Below are positions 60,699 to 64,000 of a stretch of 64,000 bases of DNA, piece after piece (the first letter of the stretch is position 1; each line of letters opens with the position of its first letter). A model generated the notes under the pieces. The model saw nothing but the letters and a program-made list of their open reading frames with translations, ran no database searches and was not told where the DNA came from. This stretch comes from Streptomyces ferrugineus (GTDB lineage: Bacteria; Actinomycetota; Actinomycetes; Streptomycetales; Streptomycetaceae). The position numbers and the translations under genes were made by a program. The stretch is taken from positions 6,634,001-6,698,000 of the forward strand of contig NZ_CP063373.1 in NCBI RefSeq assembly GCF_015160855.1, given 5' to 3'.

Positions 60699-61631
60699 CC
60701 GCAGTGCGTCGAGCCTGCGCCGCGCCGGGCCCAGGGCGCGGCCGCGGCGCGGCACCCCGGACCAGGGATCGGTTCGCGCCTGCTGCACGGCGTCGGCGAT
60801 GCTCCAGCGACGAGCGTCCAGGTCCGGGTCGTCCAGCTCGGACCAGGCGAGGGGCGTGGCCACCGGGGCGCCGGGGCGGGCCCGGACGGTGTAGGGCACG
60901 ACCGCCGTCTGGGCGTAGGCGTTGCGCTGCACGTCGAGGTAGAGACGATCACCGCGGTCCTTCTTGCGGGCGGCGGTGGTGAGCCGGTCCGGGTGGGCGG
61001 CGGCGAGGGCGTCGGCGATGTCACGCGCGGCGTCGCGTACGCCGTCGAACTCCTCCCGCCCGTTCAGCGGGACGACGACATGCAGCCCGCGCGAGCCGGT
61101 GGTCATCAGCCCGGAGGGCAGCTCCAGCTCGTCGAGCAGTTCGCCGAGGAGCCCGGCCGCCTCGCGGACCTGCTCGAAGTCGTCCCCGGCCGGATCGAGG
61201 TCGAAGACCATCCGGTCGGGACGGTCGATGCCGCCGGTGCCGTCGATACGGGAGAGGAAGCGGTGCAGGGTGAGACAGGCCTGGTCGGCGAGGTAGACGA
61301 GGGTGGCGGTGTCGTCGCACACCGTGTGGCAGACGGTGCCGTCCTCCTTGGGCAGTTCCACGCGGGTGATCCAGTCCGGGTAGTACTCCGGGGTGTTCTT
61401 CTGCATGAACTTCTGCCCGTCGAGCCCGTCGGGGTGCCGCTCCAGCATCAGCGGCCGGCCCCGCAGGTGCGGCAGCATGAACGCGGCGACGGACCGGTAG
61501 TAGTCGACGAGATCGCCCTTGGTGTACTCCTTCGCGCCCCCGTGGCCGGGAAAGAGCACCTTGCCGACGCGCTTGACGTCGACCGTACGGCGGCCCGCCC
61601 GCACCTTCTTCGTGGCGCCCTCGCCCGTCAC
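60693..61631 (-). CDS. LigD-type polymerase domain protein (non-homologous end joining)
   Basis: A 312-residue archaeo-eukaryotic-primase-type polymerase, the LigD POL domain: VLFPGHGGAKEYTKGDLVDYYR near residue 24, the catalytic acidic pair in MVFDLDPAGDDF near 140, TGSRGLHVVVPL near 176 and RLYLDVQRNAYAQTAVVPYTVRARPGAPVATPL near 230. In NHEJ it fills gaps and adds nucleotides at DNA breaks together with Ku and a ligase; neither is nearby, so it is the split form seen in Streptomyces. The GTG overlaps the transketolase stop by four bases. It precedes the gas-vesicle operon in transcription direction with a 60-bp gap. Confidence 0.92.
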   Translation of the reverse strand: MTGEGATKKVRAGRRTVDVKRVGKVLFPGHGGAKEYTKGDLVDYYRSVAAFMLPHLRGRPLMLERHPDGLDGQKFMQKNTPEYYPDWITRVELPKEDGTVCHTVCDDTATLVYLADQACLTLHRFLSRIDGTGGIDRPDRMVFDLDPAGDDFEQVREAAGLLGELLDELELPSGLMTTGSRGLHVVVPLNGREEFDGVRDAARDIADALAAAHPDRLTTAARKKDRGDRLYLDVQRNAYAQTAVVPYTVRARPGAPVATPLAWSELDDPDLDARRWSIADAVQQARTDPWSGVPRRGRALGPARRRLDALRD

Positions 61632-63478
61632 CGTACGACCGCCTCCTCCACCAGCAGCCTCCCGGCGGCGGCGATGGACATGGCGTCGATGCCCGCGGCG
61701 TGCAGCTGCTCGTCCGGGGAGGCCGAGCCCGGCATCATGCGCACGGCGAGCCGCACCAGGCGCGGCGTCGGACGGCCGTCGAGGAAGGCGTCGATCACGG
61801 CGTCGCCGATGCCGCCCTCCTCGTGGTGGTCCTCCACGGTGAGCAGGCAGCCGGTGTCCTCGGCGGCCCGGCGCAGCGTCTCCCGGTCGACGGGCTTGAC
61901 GGAGTACAGGTCGATGACCCTGACCTGGATGCCCTCGCGGTCCAGGGCGTCGGCGGCGGCGAGCGCCTCGTGCACGGTGACACCGGCCGCTACGACGGTC
62001 AGCCGGTCGCGGTCGCCGGCGCGCAGCACCTTGCAGCCGCCGACCGGGAACTCCTCGTCGGGGCCGTAGATCACCGGGCCGGCGCCGCGCGAGGTGCGCA
62101 GATAGCGGATGCCGTCCAGTCCCGCCATGGCGGCGACGAGCCGCGCGGTCTGGTTGGCGTCGCACGGGTACAGCACGGTCGAGCCGTGCACGGCCCGCAT
62201 CATCGCCAGGTCCTCCAGGCCCATCTGGCTGGGCCCGTCCTGACCGATGGCGACGCCGGCGTGCGAGCCGACGAGGTTGACGCCGACGCCGCTGACGGAC
62301 GCCATGCGCACGAAGTCGTGGGCGCGGGTGAGGAAGGCGGCGAAGGTGGAGGCGTACGGCACCCAGCCGCGGGTCGCCAGCCCCACGGCCGCGGCCACCA
62401 TCTGCTGCTCGGCGATGTAGCACTCGAAGAACCGCTCGGGGTGTTCCTTGGCGAAGAACTCCGCGCGTGTGGAGTCGCTGACCTCGCCGTCGAGGGCGAC
62501 GACGTCGCCGCGCCCGGTGCCGAGGGCGGCGAGCGCCTTGCCGTAGGCGTCGCGGGTGGCGACGTCGTCCCCTCCCTTCTCCCACCGCGGGAGCTCGAAC
62601 TGTCCGGCGCGCACGGCGTGCAGCATGCGCGTCGCCGGCGGCTCGTGCACCCGCACGCGCACATCGCGCGGTCCGCCGAGTTCGGCGATGGCCTCGTCGG
62701 CGTCGGGCAGCGGCTTGCCGTGCAGTCCCTCGCGGTCCTGGACGCTTTCGACGCCCTTGCCCTTGAGGGTGCGGGCGAGGACGACGGTGGGCTGTCCGGT
62801 GGTGGACTCGGCCTCCCCGTACGCCCGGTCGACGGCGTCGACGTCATGGCCGTCGACCTCGACGGTGTGCCAGCCGAAGGCCTGGAAGCGGCGGGCGTAG
62901 GCGTCTAGGTCGTGGCCGTGCCGGGTCGGGCCGCGCTGGCCCAGCCGGTTGACGTCCACGATGGCGGTGAGATTGTCCAGGTGCTCGTACGCCGCGTGCT
63001 CGGCGGCCTCCCACACGGAGCCCTCGGCGAGCTCGCTGTCCCCGCACAGCACCCACACGCGGTACCCGGTCCGCTCCAGCCGCTTCCCGGCCAGCGCGAT
63101 GCCGACGCCGATCGGCAGCCCCTGCCCGAGCGAGCCGGACGCGGTCTCCACCCATGGCACCCGGCGCGGGGTGGGGTGCCCTTCGAGCCGGCTGCCGACC
63201 TTGCGGAAGGTGAGCAGCTCGCCGTCGTCGATGGCGCCGACGGCCTTGTAGGCGGAGTACAGCAGGGGCGTGGCATGCCCCTTGGACAGGACGAACCGAT
63301 CGTTGCCCGGATGGGCGGGCCGCTCGAAGTCGTAGCGCAGATGCCGGGCGAGGAGTACGGCCATCAGATCCGCGGCGGACATCGACGACGTCGGATGCCC
63401 CGACCCCGCGGCGGCGGAGGCCCGCACGCTGTCCACGCGCAGCTGCTGGGCGAGCTCGGTCAGTTCGGCGGTGTTCAT
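61628..63478 (-). CDS. tkt: Transketolase
   Basis: A 616-residue ThDP-dependent transketolase of the pentose phosphate pathway: AAAGSGHPTSSMSAADLMAVL near 20-40, GSLGQGLPIGVGIALAGK, ThDP/Mg motif CGDSELAEGSVWEAAE near 150 and the pyrimidine-domain Glu region FECYIAEQQMVAAAVGLA near 362. It is shorter than the classic ~670-residue enzyme, as in other actinobacterial paralogues, so it may be a secondary isoenzyme. ATG 63478 has AAGGAGAC upstream and overlaps the preceding stop (ATGA). Confidence 0.92.
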   Translation of the reverse strand: MNTAELTELAQQLRVDSVRASAAAGSGHPTSSMSAADLMAVLLARHLRYDFERPAHPGNDRFVLSKGHATPLLYSAYKAVGAIDDGELLTFRKVGSRLEGHPTPRRVPWVETASGSLGQGLPIGVGIALAGKRLERTGYRVWVLCGDSELAEGSVWEAAEHAAYEHLDNLTAIVDVNRLGQRGPTRHGHDLDAYARRFQAFGWHTVEVDGHDVDAVDRAYGEAESTTGQPTVVLARTLKGKGVESVQDREGLHGKPLPDADEAIAELGGPRDVRVRVHEPPATRMLHAVRAGQFELPRWEKGGDDVATRDAYGKALAALGTGRGDVVALDGEVSDSTRAEFFAKEHPERFFECYIAEQQMVAAAVGLATRGWVPYASTFAAFLTRAHDFVRMASVSGVGVNLVGSHAGVAIGQDGPSQMGLEDLAMMRAVHGSTVLYPCDANQTARLVAAMAGLDGIRYLRTSRGAGPVIYGPDEEFPVGGCKVLRAGDRDRLTVVAAGVTVHEALAAADALDREGIQVRVIDLYSVKPVDRETLRRAAEDTGCLLTVEDHHEEGGIGDAVIDAFLDGRPTPRLVRLAVRMMPGSASPDEQLHAAGIDAMSIAAAGRLLVEEAVVR

Positions 63479-64000
63479 GTGTCTCCTTCCGGGGAACCGG
63501 GGGACGGGGGCCGCTGCGGCTCGTGACCCGCCGGGAGGTCCGGCTGCTTCACGGGGCCGGGGGGTTCGGCGTGGGTGGCGGCGTCGGGGTCCTGGACGGG
63601 GTCGAGGGCTTCGGGGCCCTGGGCGGGTTCCCCGCCGGGCCGGTTCCGCTCGGGCCCGCCCGGCACCCGGGCCAGCTCCGGCGAATCCGTGTCCAGCGGC
63701 ACCGACCACGACCGTACGAGGCCCAACTGCACGGCCTGGCGGGGCAGTGCGGCGTCCAGGAGCCAGTCGGCGGCGACGCGGACGCGGTTGCCGGGCATCG
63801 CGGCGAGGTGGTAGCCCCGGGCGACCGCGCCCGCCGCCACGCCGGACAGATGGACGCCGAGGGGGTTGGCGGCCGCCTTGGCGCCGCCGAGGTCGACGAC
63901 GAAGCCCATGTCGCGGTGGCGGTGGACGCGGCGCTCGCCCAGGCCCAGGGACGCGGCGACGTTGTGGGCCACGGTCCTGCCCTGCCGCCAGGCGTGCTGG
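63475..64000 (-). CDS. Type II NADH dehydrogenase-like FAD oxidoreductase, C-terminal part
   Basis: The window ends inside this gene, so only about 174 codons of the C-terminus are visible. The sequence QHAWRQGRTVAHNVAASLG is typical of the end of the FAD domain of Ndh-type oxidoreductases, and HRDMGFVVDLGGAKAAANPLG... is the C-terminal membrane-contact domain. An added Pro/Glu-rich tail (after about 63700) is not part of the family. It would pass electrons from NADH to menaquinone. It is coupled by overlap to the transketolase gene. Confidence 0.75.
   Translation of the reverse strand, partial: QHAWRQGRTVAHNVAASLGLGERRVHRHRDMGFVVDLGGAKAAANPLGVHLSGVAAGAVARGYHLAAMPGNRVRVAADWLLDAALPRQAVQLGLVRSWSVPLDTDSPELARVPGGPERNRPGGEPAQGPEALDPVQDPDAATHAEPPGPVKQPDLPAGHEPQRPPSPGSPEGDT

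Overview
The window is high-GC actinobacterial DNA, almost certainly a Streptomyces chromosome. The evidence is the very high GC with G/C-ending codons, many GTG starts, frequent 4-nt ATGA/GTGA gene overlaps, a perfect CebR cellulose operator, and a gas-vesicle operon in the Streptomyces order gvpO-A-F-G-Y-Z-J-L-S-K. From memory, content and order match the S. coelicolor region of about SCO6496 to SCO6552; this was not checked by search. No phage, integrase, transposase, rRNA, tRNA or CRISPR array was seen.

Layout, left to right. (1) 1-7.6 kb: a truncated SBF-type transporter divergent from a LysR regulator, a long-chain acyl-CoA ligase, an aldo/keto reductase, a double-ABM-domain protein, a methyltransferase with a His-rich N-terminus and a phytanoyl-CoA-dioxygenase-like oxygenase. 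(2) 7.6-17.6 kb: a secreted plant-cell-wall degradation island with GH6 cellobiohydrolase, GH48 cellulase and GH74 xyloglucanase, each carrying a CBM2, plus a PL11 rhamnogalacturonan lyase. The GH48 promoter is overlapped by a perfect CebR palindrome. (3) 17.7-22.4 kb: a methyltransferase/pterin dehydratase pair, a 229-bp MITE-like element, two XRE regulators and a DUF574 methyltransferase. (4) 22.4-31.4 kb: narGHJI, convergent with a stand-alone dnaK that has a HAIR-like site at its promoter, then OsmC. (5) 31.5-42.7 kb: a MoxR ATPase/VWA-metalloprotease pair, a holin-like/alkaline-phosphatase fusion, a degenerate resolvase-like protein, metallo-beta-lactamase-fold hydrolases, a DedA protein, an aminotransferase-like protein lacking its PLP lysine, a secreted low-complexity protein and a SigB/F-type sigma factor. 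(6) 43-55.5 kb: a stress block with a ThDP enzyme, DUF2795, CBS, PfpI and KatE proteins, a Rieske gene remnant, DUF6158 and baeRF2-like genes, an ABC-F protein, a histidine phosphatase and a PAP2-diacylglycerol-kinase fusion. (7) 55.5-60.6 kb: the gas-vesicle operon. (8) 60.7 kb to the end: LigD polymerase domain, transketolase and the C-terminus of a type II NADH dehydrogenase.

The main new inference is regulatory. The stress block carries promoters that fit the Streptomyces SigB-family consensus GNNT-N14-16-GGGTAC exactly: one before DUF2795-CBS-PfpI-katE, and a divergent pair sharing one GGGTACCC palindrome between DUF6158 and baeRF2. With the sigma factor at 42 kb, DnaK, OsmC, nitrate reductase and gas-vesicle genes, much of the window reads as a stress, dormancy and low-oxygen survival region beside a cellulose-utilisation island. 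Other points worth checking are the PLP-less aminotransferase, the oppositely charged GvpY/GvpZ tails, the tandemly copied 3' end of the baeRF2 gene and the MITE.
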